Origin: OMPR01 sp965183835
GTDB lineage: Bacteria; Pseudomonadota; Alphaproteobacteria; Rhodobacterales; Rhodobacteraceae
Assembly (NCBI GenBank): GCA_965183835.1
Contig: CBCYME010000027.1
Coordinates: 62,001-126,000 of the forward strand
Length of the DNA: 64,000 nt
Direction: 5' to 3'
In this document: one piece after another, positions 50,018-59,022 of the stretch
Layout of the letters: every line of letters starts with the position of its first letter
How positions within the stretch are numbered: position 1 is the stretch's first letter
The notes under the pieces: generated by a model
The model's input: only the letters and a program-made list of their open reading frames with translations
Database searches by the model: none
What the model was told of the DNA's origin: nothing
Program-made: the position numbers and the translations under genes

Positions 50018-50058
50018 CAAAACCGATAGCGCGGGCTGCAACTCCGCACTATCGGTTT
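50018..50058 (+). terminator. intrinsic terminator after the DUF3604 gene
   Basis: ACCGATAGCGCGG pairs with CCGCACTATCGGT (one mismatch), flanked by AAAA and TTTT, with a short GCTGCAACT loop. The A/T flanks allow bidirectional termination. Confidence 0.85.
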
Positions 50059-50230
50059 TGCAGAAATAGCAGCAATGATAAAATCAAAGCGATTGGATCC
50101 TTTTTTCGCTCGGTTGATTGAGCGGAAGGCAGATTCAGTCTTCAGTACTGAAACGAGTTGACAATTTCACGAAACTGCCTTTCGTGAGGTATGCAGCGAA
50201 TGACCGGTTTCCGCCCGGTGTGTCGAAGCG

Positions 50231-50252
50231 CCATGTCCGCTTTGGGCTGATT
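50231..50252. repeat. dispersed-repeat copy in a gene-free stretch (50059-50377)
   Basis: CATGTCCGCTTTGGGCTGATTC is a copy of the accessory-region repeat. The surrounding 319 bases hold no credible gene. Confidence 0.5.
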
Positions 50253-50377
50253 CCGGTCACCCCGCTCCGCGCGCGGCGAACGTCGGCCAGGATCCCACTT
50301 CTACCAGTTTGCACTTGTGCGTATGAGGCCTGCGGAGTGCGACTGCAAGCAACAGTGCTGCGCTGTGTCCAACTCCG

Positions 50378-50917
50378 TCAATCCAGAGAACGCTCCATAA
50401 AGTAGACATACTTGCGCCATTCGTCGGGGAACCCCTCTGGAGGTGGTGCAGGCAGAAACCCGGCACTTTCATACATCGCTCTGGCATGCGTGAGAAAATT
50501 TGCGGACGAAAACGTCACCTTTCTGTAGCCATCAGCAGCCATCTGATTGAACATGAATTCCAACATTGCGCGACCGACACCATGGCCCCGCCCAGTCTCG
50601 CTTACGAACATGCGGTTGAATTCTGCCATATCAAAACTTGCCTCATTGTACATGACGCACCCCGAGGGTTGGCCGTCGACTGAAGCGATGACAATGCCGC
50701 CGCGCGGCCGTGCGTGTAGGTTCGGCAACTTTTCAAGGGTCACCTCAAACTTACCACGATCCATCGGATTGCCCTCGGTCGGCCAGTCGTTTGGGTAGGC
50801 GTTTGGGTAGGCGTTCCAATGCCAGTCTAACCATTCTCGGCAAAGTGTTCTCGCAGCCTCGATGTCGTGATCACCGGAAGCCAACCTGATCGAAATTTCA
50901 GCCACTTTTGTCACCAC
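50378..50917 (-). CDS. GNAT-family N-acetyltransferase
   Basis: The protein has 179 residues. The acetyl-CoA loop is GRGHGVGRAMLEFM (R-x-x-G-x-G/A pattern), and a YESAGF motif follows near the C-terminus. It transfers an acetyl group; the acceptor is unknown. A perfect 12-bp tandem duplication (50789-50800 and 50801-50812) doubles four codons to give AYPNAYPN near residue 40. This looks like a recent slippage event in frame. Confidence 0.85.
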   Translation of the reverse strand: MVTKVAEISIRLASGDHDIEAARTLCREWLDWHWNAYPNAYPNDWPTEGNPMDRGKFEVTLEKLPNLHARPRGGIVIASVDGQPSGCVMYNEASFDMAEFNRMFVSETGRGHGVGRAMLEFMFNQMAADGYRKVTFSSANFLTHARAMYESAGFLPAPPPEGFPDEWRKYVYFMERSLD

Positions 50918-51053
50918 AAAACTATGTGGTTAAACAATACAGCGTCGACGCGTCGGATTCAACGAAAACGGGCTAAAGTAGCTTGCAATGGAACGCGGAT
51001 TAAGGTCTTTCAGCGTCATACTTGGCGAAAATTCGGGTGCGCCGAGTTGATCT

Positions 51054-51653
51054 TCAATAAGCGCCTCGTGGTGATCTGTCCTCAGTCAGTGAGCTTTGTT
51101 TACGTTGGACCAGCACTTCGATGGCGTCCGCAATGTGTTCGCGATCAATATGATGATCGTATCGGGCGACGCGGATTCTGTGCGCCTCGATCATAACGTC
51201 CGCATGGCGGCATCCTTCTGGCGGCTCGAATCTGTAGCTTGCGAGTTCGATCCGCAGCCCCAATGGATCGCGGAAGTAAATTGAATCCATGAAGCCGCGA
51301 TCAACCGGACCGGTGTGTTTTACGCCACGAGCATCCAGACGTGCAGGAATCTGCCAGAACGTGGCTTGACTTACGTTGAGTGCCAAGTGGTGCAAGGACC
51401 CGATGGAATCTGGTACGTAGCCTGCATCCAGCGTTCGTTCTTCATTGGTGAAAATGGTGATCAGGCGGCCATCACCAGGATCGAAATACAGATGGCCCTC
51501 GTTTTGGTTATCGAGATTTGGCTGGTCAAAAATGAATGGCATTCCTAACACGCCTTCCCAGAAATCAAGCGAGGTCTGGCGGTCAGCCCCGTTGATCGTG
51601 ATGTGATGTACACCTTGAGTTTGGATCTTTTTGAACTGATTTGACTGTGACAT
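51054..51653 (-). CDS. VOC-superfamily (glyoxalase/dioxygenase-like) protein
   Basis: The protein has 199 residues. Two beta-alpha-beta-beta-beta units are apparent. Probable metal ligands lie in QGVHHITINGADRQTSLDFWEGVLGMPF, SLHHLALNV and LGLRIELASYRF (His, His, Glu). Such proteins act as dioxygenases, glyoxalases or resistance proteins. The last about 45 residues look non-homologous. It stands alone between the GNAT gene and repeat sequence. Confidence 0.82.
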   Translation of the reverse strand: MSQSNQFKKIQTQGVHHITINGADRQTSLDFWEGVLGMPFIFDQPNLDNQNEGHLYFDPGDGRLITIFTNEERTLDAGYVPDSIGSLHHLALNVSQATFWQIPARLDARGVKHTGPVDRGFMDSIYFRDPLGLRIELASYRFEPPEGCRHADVMIEAHRIRVARYDHHIDREHIADAIEVLVQRKQSSLTEDRSPRGAY

Positions 51654-52095
51654 GTGCTTCCTTACCTATTGGTCGTCCATCAGACTGTGACCCGTCTGCA
51701 AATCTAGACCAACAAGTTTTTGGTTGCAAAATGAGGAACCTGAAATGCTGGTAATGCTGCCCCACAACGAAGTTCAATAACGTCTGCTCAACCGTCGCAG
51801 GCCAGGACTGACAGCAACGCCCGCTTTGGGGCTGACTTCGGGCATCCGGTGGGGCAGATCAGACCACTGGCAGTGGCCTTTTGCTGCAAGATAGGGTCCT
51901 GCCCCGCCGCAAGTCGGCTGTGAGCCCAAACGACTGATACTGCGCATGCTCAGTTCGGCCGGCATGGCGTACAGGCAGGGCGGTACGGTGTCAGGCGTAT
52001 CACTACACTCGTTGCACATTTGTCAGAACTGAGCTTGTTGCCGGGTTGGCAGCAAACAGCTTGAATAAGGACCGCCGATACCGCCCGTCTTCGGT
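51654..52095. other. gene-free stretch holding a long dispersed repeat
   Basis: About 440 bases between the VOC and LysR genes. The middle carries the 110-bp repeat copy at 51819-51928. The rest shows no credible gene. Confidence 0.45.
51819..51928. repeat. 110-bp dispersed repeat, copy 1
   Basis: It is highly similar to 55251-55359. It begins CCGCTTTGGGGCTGACTTC, has GGTGGGGCAGATCAGACCA in the middle and ends CCGCAAGTCGGCTGTGAGCC. Only the first 17 bases are shared with the other short copies in the region. Confidence 0.8.
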
Positions 52096-53019
52096 TCAAG
52101 AGGTCGCAGCGGTTTTCATAACCTCATCCGCGATGGTTGAGATCTTTTCACGCAACCAAATGTGTGCTGGATCGTTGGTGCTGCGCTGATGCCAAGTCAT
52201 GTAAATCGTCATAGTGTCCGATGACTTTGGCAGAGGGGCCATTTCAAGCTCGCTTAGGACGCTCAATTTCATGAGGTTCATTTCTGTTGCGAGGTTTTCT
52301 GACCCTTTGATGAACACAGGGATGGAGTTGAAGTTGGGCACAGATATGCGGGCCTCGTGGATTTCAGATTTGTCCACTCCCGTCAGTGCCCTTAGGGATG
52401 TTCCTCCATCTGGAAACCGCACTGTAATGTGGTTTGCTTCACAGTACTCTTCCCACGTCACAGGGGCTTTCCGAACCGACCCGTCAAAAAAGCACATCAT
52501 CTGACCGTGGAAGATCGGCTTTTGTACAATGTCCGTGGCGTCGGGTGGGAACGGTGTTAGCGCAAGATGACAGCGAGATTCGCGCATCATACCCGAAGTA
52601 GGATGCCCAGAGGGAATGAATTCGAATGCGGCGGATACGCCGTCGCTGCGCAGTTCACGTAGCAATTTTGGAAAGATCAAATCGCGCTGCATGTCATTTG
52701 CCGCAACGATAAAGAAGAGGTCTTCGTTCTCGGGTTCAAAGCTGCGCTCAAAAGTGAGCCTATGAAGGGCTTCCAGCGCATTTTGAACGGGAATCCTTAA
52801 AGAGTTCGCACGTTCCGTTGGCAGCATTGCCTGACCTGAACGTACAAAAAGAGGATCGTCGAAAAAGTCCCTGAGGCGAGCGAGCGCATGGCTGACCGTT
52901 GATTGAGCAACCCCAAGGCGAATGCTTGCTTTTGAGACTGAGGATTCTTCTAGCACCGTCAAGAAGGTCACCAAAAGCTGTCCATCAAGGGAAGCAATAT
53001 CAAATTTTTTCATAACCAT
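52096..53019 (-). CDS. LysR-family transcriptional regulator
   Basis: The protein has 307 residues (or 305 from the second ATG). The N-terminal helix-turn-helix is SSVSKASIRLGVAQSTVSHALARLRDFFDDPLFVRS, followed by an effector domain similar to NodD/LinR-type members. It is divergent from a three-gene unit for a secreted DUF1254 protein, and the GAATCTG palindrome lies between them. It probably activates that unit; the inducer is unknown. Confidence 0.88.
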   Translation of the reverse strand: MVMKKFDIASLDGQLLVTFLTVLEESSVSKASIRLGVAQSTVSHALARLRDFFDDPLFVRSGQAMLPTERANSLRIPVQNALEALHRLTFERSFEPENEDLFFIVAANDMQRDLIFPKLLRELRSDGVSAAFEFIPSGHPTSGMMRESRCHLALTPFPPDATDIVQKPIFHGQMMCFFDGSVRKAPVTWEEYCEANHITVRFPDGGTSLRALTGVDKSEIHEARISVPNFNSIPVFIKGSENLATEMNLMKLSVLSELEMAPLPKSSDTMTIYMTWHQRSTNDPAHIWLREKISTIADEVMKTAATS

Positions 53020-53060
53020 TATTGATAGCTACCCCTTGAGTTGATTGCCAGTGCTTCTTA

Positions 53061-53078
53061 GAATCTGAGTACAGATTC
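53061..53078. promoter_or_regulatory. candidate LysR-type binding site
   Basis: GAATCTG-AGTA-CAGATTC has perfect 7-bp arms. It lies 42 bp upstream of the LysR gene and 192 bp before the divergent unit. Confidence 0.5.
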
Positions 53079-53269
53079 AAATCGCGCTAGTTGCTTTACA
53101 GTTCAGAACTAAAATTAGCTAATAAGTCCCGGCGCTTAAGCTTTCATCCCTAACAAGGAGCACGGCCTAAAAAGCAAATGCAGCAAAGCGCGGTTCGTGG
53201 CCATCTCGAGCAAAGCGCTGCCACCTCATTATCCGAAAACTAAAACAGGATCTTCAGGGAGGAAGACTG

Positions 53270-53539
53270 ATGGGAAGTTTCAACTCATTGAGTATTGCCG
53301 CTGGTGCGGCCGCAATTGCCGGAAGCCTATGTGCTGGCGCATTGCATGCCGATGACCCAACACCGGGTTACAATACCAAATTCCCGAAGGGATCGCTTAC
53401 ACCAGATAAGTACCCCACAGGTTGGGCAGACAATTGGATCGAAACGGTTCCTGGCAAGGGTTTTTTCGCCATCCAGTGGCTCTACAGCCAGACAGAGCCC
53501 TGGTCTAAAAATCCTGGCGTCCGGGTGACATTGAACTGA
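53270..53539 (+). CDS. small secreted hypothetical protein
   Basis: The protein has 89 residues with a signal peptide (LSIAAGAAAIAGSLCAGALHADD). The mature part of about 60 residues is rich in Gly, Pro and Trp, with ITPDKYPTGWADNWIETVPGKG-type sequence. A GGAGGAAG ribosome site precedes the ATG. It resembles the small exported proteins found upstream of DUF1254/DUF1214 genes, where membership in the same unit is common. Function is unknown. Confidence 0.7.
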   Translation: MGSFNSLSIAAGAAAIAGSLCAGALHADDPTPGYNTKFPKGSLTPDKYPTGWADNWIETVPGKGFFAIQWLYSQTEPWSKNPGVRVTLN

Positions 53540-53630
53540 TGGACTGAGCGCATGTGCCGGGGCTGCTGTCTTAGAACCCGACGCAAGCTCAAACACCAAG
53601 CTTTCTGAGAGAACTGAAACAGGAAACAGA

Positions 53631-54032
53631 ATGAGATTTGTCTATTACTTAACATGGCTGATGGTAGCTGTTTTTCTAGTTGGCGAAACAGCACGTAGAG
53701 GCGTTGGATATTTTTCCATCAACGCCACAACAATGATCGAAGACTACTTGTGTGGCTTGTTGCTTTTGACCGCAGCTTTGGTCTGGCGCAGCGGTGCCAT
53801 TTGGGGACCGACGCTAATGGCTTCGGCTTGGGCTTACGCGACAGGGGGAATGTTTGTTCCTTTTGCAGCGCATTTGGAGGCTTGGATCAGGCAAGAGACA
53901 TTCCGGGCGGACCACCCGCACGAAGACGTAAGTTCGGTCATATTAAAGGGTGTGATCTGGGCGATTTGCTTGGTTTGTTTCCTCGTTTCTATGAGGAATG
54001 TGGTCAGCGAGACCCAAGAGACAAACCTATAA
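53631..54032 (+). CDS. small integral membrane protein
   Basis: The protein has 133 residues with about four membrane segments (first YYLTWLMVAVFLVGETA; last GVIWAICLVCFLVSM). I do not recognise the family. It lies between the small secreted protein and the DUF1254 protein, in the same direction and with short gaps, so co-transcription is likely. An AGGAAACAG ribosome site precedes the start. Confidence 0.6.
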   Translation: MRFVYYLTWLMVAVFLVGETARRGVGYFSINATTMIEDYLCGLLLLTAALVWRSGAIWGPTLMASAWAYATGGMFVPFAAHLEAWIRQETFRADHPHEDVSSVILKGVIWAICLVCFLVSMRNVVSETQETNL

Positions 54033-54086
54033 AGAACCAACGCTAGAACAGTGAAAAATGCTAAAAATAATTCAAAGGATCATGAG

Positions 54087-55067
54087 ATGAAGAGAACCAT
54101 TTTGCTCGCCGCCGCCGCCGCGGTAACGGCGACCGTCGCCCATGCAGAAGCGATCACAGTAACCGAAGAAAACTTTCCGCAGGCTTATACCAACTTGCGA
54201 TTTGCAGCCATCATCGAAAAAGCAGGCGGCATCAATACTTTCCTAAAGATGCCAGTGCCGAGCAGCGATCCAGCAGAACAATTTGTCGTTCGCATGAACC
54301 GCGACACCGCGTATTCGACCTCTGTATTCGATGTGTCCAGTCGGGAAGTGTACATTACCATCCCTGAGACAGACAAATACGTGACGACCCAGATCATCGA
54401 TGAAAACCATGAAACGCAACGCATGATCTATGGGCCGGGTCACTATAACATCACTGCAAAAACGGATTTCGCATTTGTGATCGTGCGAACCCTCGATCCG
54501 GATCTGCGCGACAATCTCGTTGTCGAAGCGCCTGAGCCGCAAGAGTTCATCATACAAGACTGGGAAGAAGTGTCGTTTGAGGAAATCGAGGTTAAAGGGA
54601 ATGCCGATTTTAGCGACGGCTATCATCAGGCGACAGCCTACAGCAACGTCGAGAGTGGCCAGACATCCTATATGAATTATGTTGGTGCGGCCGGTGGTTG
54701 GGGCGGCGCGATGGTGCGGGACAATATCTACCAGACAAGTCCCTACTTCGATGCAGACGCCTGCTATGAGACCACTTTCGTTGACCCGGAAGCGGAATAT
54801 TTCTGGTCGGCAACGGTGTACAATGCCGATGGCTACATGTTCAACGACGTCGCAAACGTCTCTAGTGAAATGGACCCGGAGCAAAACGCAGATGGCACGT
54901 TTACGCTGCGCTTTGGGTGTGCCGGGATGCCGAACAACATCCCGACCGTGGAAGGTAACACCACAGGAAGGTTCAACGTCCTCATGCGCCATTACGGGCC
55001 CAGCCAAATGGTCAGCGACGGTGAATACGGCTACAATATGACTCAGTTTATCCGAAAAGTAGAATAG
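54087..55067 (+). CDS. secreted DUF1254/DUF1214 protein
   Basis: The start at 54087 gives 326 residues with a signal peptide (KRTILLAAAAAVTATVAHAEA). The DUF1254-like N-terminal part has VVRMNRDTAYSTSVFDVSSREVYIT. The DUF1214-like C-terminal part has FWSATVYNADGYMFND and NADGTFTLRFGC, then the GRFNVLMRHYGP block. The family is periplasmic and poorly understood. It is the last gene of the LysR-linked unit and is followed by a hairpin. Confidence 0.85.
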   Translation: MKRTILLAAAAAVTATVAHAEAITVTEENFPQAYTNLRFAAIIEKAGGINTFLKMPVPSSDPAEQFVVRMNRDTAYSTSVFDVSSREVYITIPETDKYVTTQIIDENHETQRMIYGPGHYNITAKTDFAFVIVRTLDPDLRDNLVVEAPEPQEFIIQDWEEVSFEEIEVKGNADFSDGYHQATAYSNVESGQTSYMNYVGAAGGWGGAMVRDNIYQTSPYFDADACYETTFVDPEAEYFWSATVYNADGYMFNDVANVSSEMDPEQNADGTFTLRFGCAGMPNNIPTVEGNTTGRFNVLMRHYGPSQMVSDGEYGYNMTQFIRKVE

Positions 55068-55117
55068 GTGCCTTACATCCAAGTTCTGCCATACAGGTGG
55101 TCTAACAATCTCAACTC

Positions 55118-55143
55118 GGGAGCCTGTGTCTTTTCAGGCTCCC
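55118..55143 (+). terminator. hairpin after the DUF1254 gene
   Basis: GGGAGCCTG (55118-55126) pairs with CAGGCTCCC (55135-55143) across TGTCTTTT. No U run follows. Confidence 0.55.
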
Positions 55144-55250
55144 ATCGCGAAGTTTACCAAACTAGCATAGAGCCGCTTGAAGATGCATGGGAGACATTGG
55201 TGTAAAACGCAGCGAAGGTCCGCAATCCGCCCCGACGTGTCGATAGCCTA

Positions 55251-55359
55251 GGTCCGCTTTGGGCTGACTTCGGGCATCCGGTGGGGCAGATCAGACCATT
55301 GGCGGTGGCCTTTTGGTGCAAGATCAGGTGCTGCACCGCCGCAAGTCGGCTGTGAGCCC
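55251..55359. repeat. 110-bp dispersed repeat, copy 2
   Basis: It is the partner of 51819-51928, with differences at about a dozen positions. It lies in the 400-base gene-free stretch between the DUF1254 gene and the possible nuclease gene. Confidence 0.8.
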
Positions 55360-55471
55360 TTAGCATTCGTTCAATCTGCGAACGGATGCAGATTGTGTGA
55401 GCTAAATGCCTTCTGTATCCGTTGTGCCTATATTAAGGTTTCAAGTCGTCTGCGCTAGTTGGAGGTGTGAG

Positions 55472-56173
55472 TTGAACACGTCAAAACATGAATTTGCTGA
55501 AAGACTTTTATCCGGGTGGCTTCAATCTTTCTGCAACGCGAGGGACGAAAGCCTGCGTCCCGATGGTTTCGTGACAGACAACCTGGAGAAACTAACTGAA
55601 TTTGATGCCAAGTGGTTTCTCCGCGCTATCGACGCGGGATATGTGAGGGAAATGCATGGTTTCTTCTTGTCGGAGCTCAGCGCGGCCAAAGAGCAAATTT
55701 TGTTTGGAGGCCTCAAGGCCGATCATTCGAGAAAGATACACCTTTGGTTAGAGCCGATTATTACGGTTGGGGCTCTTGCTCGACTGATTGAGGAGTTTCA
55801 ATGGCCTCAATCTCAGGTAGGTCTTCAATCAAAAGCTCCATGGCCGTTCGACCTTATGGGTTATGGTTTGGATCAGGAGACTGAGCTTTTGGCCTGCGAA
55901 GTGAAGAAATCTGAACGGGAAATCAATCGACTACTTGATGAGATGACGCGTTTTAGCGCTCAACCTCAATTGGCCGAGGAACCAAAGAATTCTACAACCA
56001 AGAACGCCTATCGAAAAGTCGTAGGAATTCGGCGATCTTGGCCCGATGTGTTTTGGGCGTTAGGTCCGAATAGAATGGATAGAGTTTTCAAAGTTGCTCG
56101 GGTGCCTAACACTGACAACTTTTCATTGAATCCTGTTTCTACTCGTTACCTTCAGTTCCGCCGTCAAATCTGA
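55472..56173 (+). CDS. hypothetical protein with a possible PD-(D/E)XK nuclease motif
   Basis: The start is probably TTG at 55472, with TTGGAGG upstream, giving 233 residues; an ATG at 55406 would add 22 doubtful residues. I do not recognise the family. The segment ending LLACEVKKS gives D127-x15-E143-x-K145, a PD-(D/E)XK-type arrangement, with E94 as a possible upstream acid. A restriction-like or repair nuclease role is possible but unproven. It stands alone, without a methylase. Base composition is AT-richer than the core. Confidence 0.5.
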   Translation: MNTSKHEFAERLLSGWLQSFCNARDESLRPDGFVTDNLEKLTEFDAKWFLRAIDAGYVREMHGFFLSELSAAKEQILFGGLKADHSRKIHLWLEPIITVGALARLIEEFQWPQSQVGLQSKAPWPFDLMGYGLDQETELLACEVKKSEREINRLLDEMTRFSAQPQLAEEPKNSTTKNAYRKVVGIRRSWPDVFWALGPNRMDRVFKVARVPNTDNFSLNPVSTRYLQFRRQI

Positions 56174-56382
56174 TTTTCGCGATTGTGTCGACATACGTAG
56201 CGAACGGCAGCAAAGTCCCGCAAAGCGGCCATCCCCAGCGGATGACTTGTGCCAGCCCAAAGCAGACATGACGGCCCTAGACTTGGAGCGGACAGCAGAA
56301 GTTCTCTGCGGCCGCGAAATCACAATTGGGTTTCACCAGAGCAGCCATTCGATTGTCAAAGGCCCGATGTTAGCTTGGAATT

Positions 56383-56961
56383 TCAGATCCGTTTTCGACT
56401 TCCCTTTGGCTTGAGTCGTCCACCTGAAACCACAAGCGTGGCGGCAACCGTCATATTCTGGTTAAGAGTCCTGAGCCTAGGGAAAGCCGAGATGAATCCC
56501 TGCAAAACCCAGATGGAGATTGGCAGATTGAACAGGCAATGCGCCAAGGCGATCCCAAAGACTGAATTCACGATCCCAAACCCCGAAAACAGCGGGAAAA
56601 TGGGTAACGTCAGAACCACGGGCGCCGTGATCTGAAAGGCGATGAAAGCCAGAAAAAGGTGCTTGTCGCCTGTGAATGACATGCGCGAAAACGCATATGC
56701 TGCGGGTATCGCTACGGGAACTGTGATGCAGATATTGATCAGTACATAGGCAATCGAATTGACAAAGGCGGAACGCAGATTGGGATCGTTCCAAATTCTT
56801 GCGTAATTGCTAAGGGTGAGGCTGCCCACCTCAGCACTGGGCTTTGGCAGCGTCACAGTGAAACTGATGATTGTCATTTGGACCAGTGACAGGCAAGCAA
56901 AGAGGATGAAGGCCAGCAAGACCGTGCTTTTCAGGACAGGCAAGTATCGATAAGCAACCAT
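56383..56961 (-). pseudogene. carbohydrate ABC transporter permease (MalG type), C-terminus lost
   Basis: From the ATG at 56961 it reads as a MalG-type permease: first helix VLLAFILFACLSLVQMTIISF, then VNSIAYVLINICITVPVAIPAAYAFSRMSFTGDKH. Homology stops after about 162 residues at WVLQGFISAFPR, just at the coupling loop; the last 30 residues are unrelated. About 100 family residues are missing. It overlaps the stop of the preceding permease remnant (TGATGG). It is probably non-functional. Confidence 0.8.
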
Positions 56962-57723
56962 CACGAGTTTTCTCCGCGATCCAGTGTGCCTTGGGCTTTG
57001 CAGAACATCCACACCACCGTCAAAACGATCATGAAATAGATCACGGATCGCGCAGCGGAAGGGCCATAGTTGAATGCCTTTATCTCTTCGCCCAAGTCCA
57101 CAGCGAGAAATGTCGTTGCCCCGTCAGGGCCACCTGCATTGATGGGAAACGCTTCGGTGTAAATCATGAAGGAATCCATGAACCGCAGCAGGATTGCCAT
57201 CAGCAGCACATGGTGCAATTTTGGCAGTTGGATATGGCGAAACACTTGCCATGGGCTGGCCCCGTCAATTGCCGCAGCTTGATAGTGAGCTGCTGAAACT
57301 GTTGTCAAAGCACTGTGGCATTGGATCACCACAAGGCTGGTCCAATGCCAGACATTCATGACAATGATCACTGCCCAAGTGTGTCGGGTTGTGAGTTTCC
57401 AGTCAGGCGGCCACACCAAATTTGGCAAAAGGCGACCCAATATGCCTGTCTCGGAATTCAAAAGGGAGAGCCATAACGAGGGGGAACTGGATGGTTAGAA
57501 TGAATGCGGAAAACAACGAGCTGCGGCCAAAGCTGGCCCAAAAGCGCTCCGACCCGATAATTTCGACGTACCATTCCGTTCCAACCCCAAAACGTGCGTC
57601 CAGAATGAAAATTTCGAAAAATGAATAGTTCACCACTGTGATCAAGGGAACCAGCCCGACAAGCGATAGGATCAGTGCAGCAGGGGTCACGAACAACCAG
57701 CCAATTTCGGTCCGATACTTCAT
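56961..57723 (-). pseudogene. carbohydrate ABC transporter permease (MalF type), frameshifted and internally deleted
   Basis: Two frames together make one permease. The N-terminal part (57403-57723; GWLFVTPAALILSLVGLVPLITVVNYSFF) ends out of frame. The C-terminal part (56961-57461) carries MNVWHWTSLVVIQCHSAL, the coupling loop AAAIDGASPWQVFRHIQLPKL and LLRFMDSFMIYTEAFPINAGGPDGATTF. About 60 residues around the second and third helices are missing. With the DeoR gene upstream and the truncated MalG-type gene downstream, this is the wreck of a glycerol or polyol transporter. Confidence 0.82.
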
Positions 57724-57757
57724 AAGGCTCTGACATCCGAGCGCACCAGAGACACGC

Positions 57758-58516
57758 TCATACGGTCACGATTCGACAGCCCCAGCTCTCACAATTGGCT
57801 GTCAGCTGTGGAGAAAGTTTGTCGTCTGTTAACAGCACATCGACATCGCTCAAGGAGCATATTGTCAGCGGTGCCTTGCGCGTAAACTTGAGGTGGTCGG
57901 CCACAATCATAACTTTTCGGGACCGTTGAATGGCGATTTTGCTGACCATCACTTCTTGCCCGTCGAAATCCAGCAGGTCTCCGTCGGCGTCGATGGCCGA
58001 GCAACCCAGAACCGAGTAGTCAAATTTGAACTGCTTGACCATTTCGACTGTCAAACCACCGACGATGCCGCCATCGGCGCGGCGCAGGGCGCCCCCTGCC
58101 AGTATGATTTCGCAGCTGTGATTGATCGCCAGAATGTTGGCGATATTCAGGTTGTTTGTGACAACCAGCAGGTTCTCGTGATCCAACAACTCATGCGCGA
58201 CGGCTTCAGTCGTTGTACCAATGTTCATGAAAACCGAAGCCCCATCAGGGATGGCGCGGGCACATTCGACAGCAATCGCTTTTTTGCCCACATCGTTCAG
58301 GCGACGGCGCTCTTCATAGAGGATGTTCACTACGCCAGAGGGCACAACCGCCCCGCCATGCACTCTTTCGAGCCGACCGCTTTCTGCAAGTTCGGAAAGG
58401 TCACGCCGAATGGTCTGAACTGTGACGTCGTAGTGTTCCGCGAGGCCTTCTACCGTGACTTTTCCCTCCTTGCGGGCGAGCTCAAGGATTTCCTTCTGCC
58501 TGAAATTTGACGCCAT
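57758..58516 (-). CDS. DeoR-family regulator, GlpR-like
   Basis: The protein has 252 residues. An N-terminal DeoR helix-turn-helix (FRQKEILELARKEGKVTVEGLAEHYDVTVQTIRRDL) is joined to the sensor domain with MNIGTTTEAVAHELL and VGGLTVEMVKQF. GlpR proteins respond to glycerol 3-phosphate and repress glycerol uptake and use. Here its former target transporter is broken, so it may be an orphan. It lies 34 nt upstream of the permease remnant. Confidence 0.82.
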   Translation of the reverse strand: MASNFRQKEILELARKEGKVTVEGLAEHYDVTVQTIRRDLSELAESGRLERVHGGAVVPSGVVNILYEERRRLNDVGKKAIAVECARAIPDGASVFMNIGTTTEAVAHELLDHENLLVVTNNLNIANILAINHSCEIILAGGALRRADGGIVGGLTVEMVKQFKFDYSVLGCSAIDADGDLLDFDGQEVMVSKIAIQRSRKVMIVADHLKFTRKAPLTICSLSDVDVLLTDDKLSPQLTANCESWGCRIVTV

Positions 58517-59022
58517 AACTTACTCCTTTGCGCAACTCCCTCAAACACAAAAAGTCGGGGCGCTTGTCGACCGCACACCTGTGACACAAAGACGTGGTTC
58601 ACGAAGCAATGGGGAAGAGGTCGGTACATTTGCCCTGCGTTCTCTACATCGGCCAAACCCAATAGCGGCCTCAACCGTTCCAATTCAATGGATTGCAGAT
58701 GGCAAACTCGGGGTTCAGGGTTTGGACTGCCTTAGCGATACTAAGCTCTTGGACATAAAGCCTGCGACGAGGTGAGCATGAGGTGTTCCGGATTACCGAC
58801 CGTCGCGCAATGGCTTTGAGGACGCCATTTCCGCAAAGCGGCCCTCAGTCTTGTGCTGCTGAAAGGCAGGCAAGTTGCCGTCATGAAAACTAACCTTTGG
58901 CAGTCACTCATAATTCCAATCGTGAGCACGCAGAACGAAACACCGCAACGATCGGTGAACAAATTTTGAGCAAAAGGTAATCGTGGCTTGGCGACCCAAA
59001 GCATTTGGGGCATGCGGTGGCC
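58517..59022. other. gene-free stretch between the DeoR gene and the PLP-lyase gene
   Basis: About 500 bases without a credible gene. It contains worn fragments such as GCAAAGCGGCC that resemble the repeat-rich stretches at 43 and 56 kb. Confidence 0.4.
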
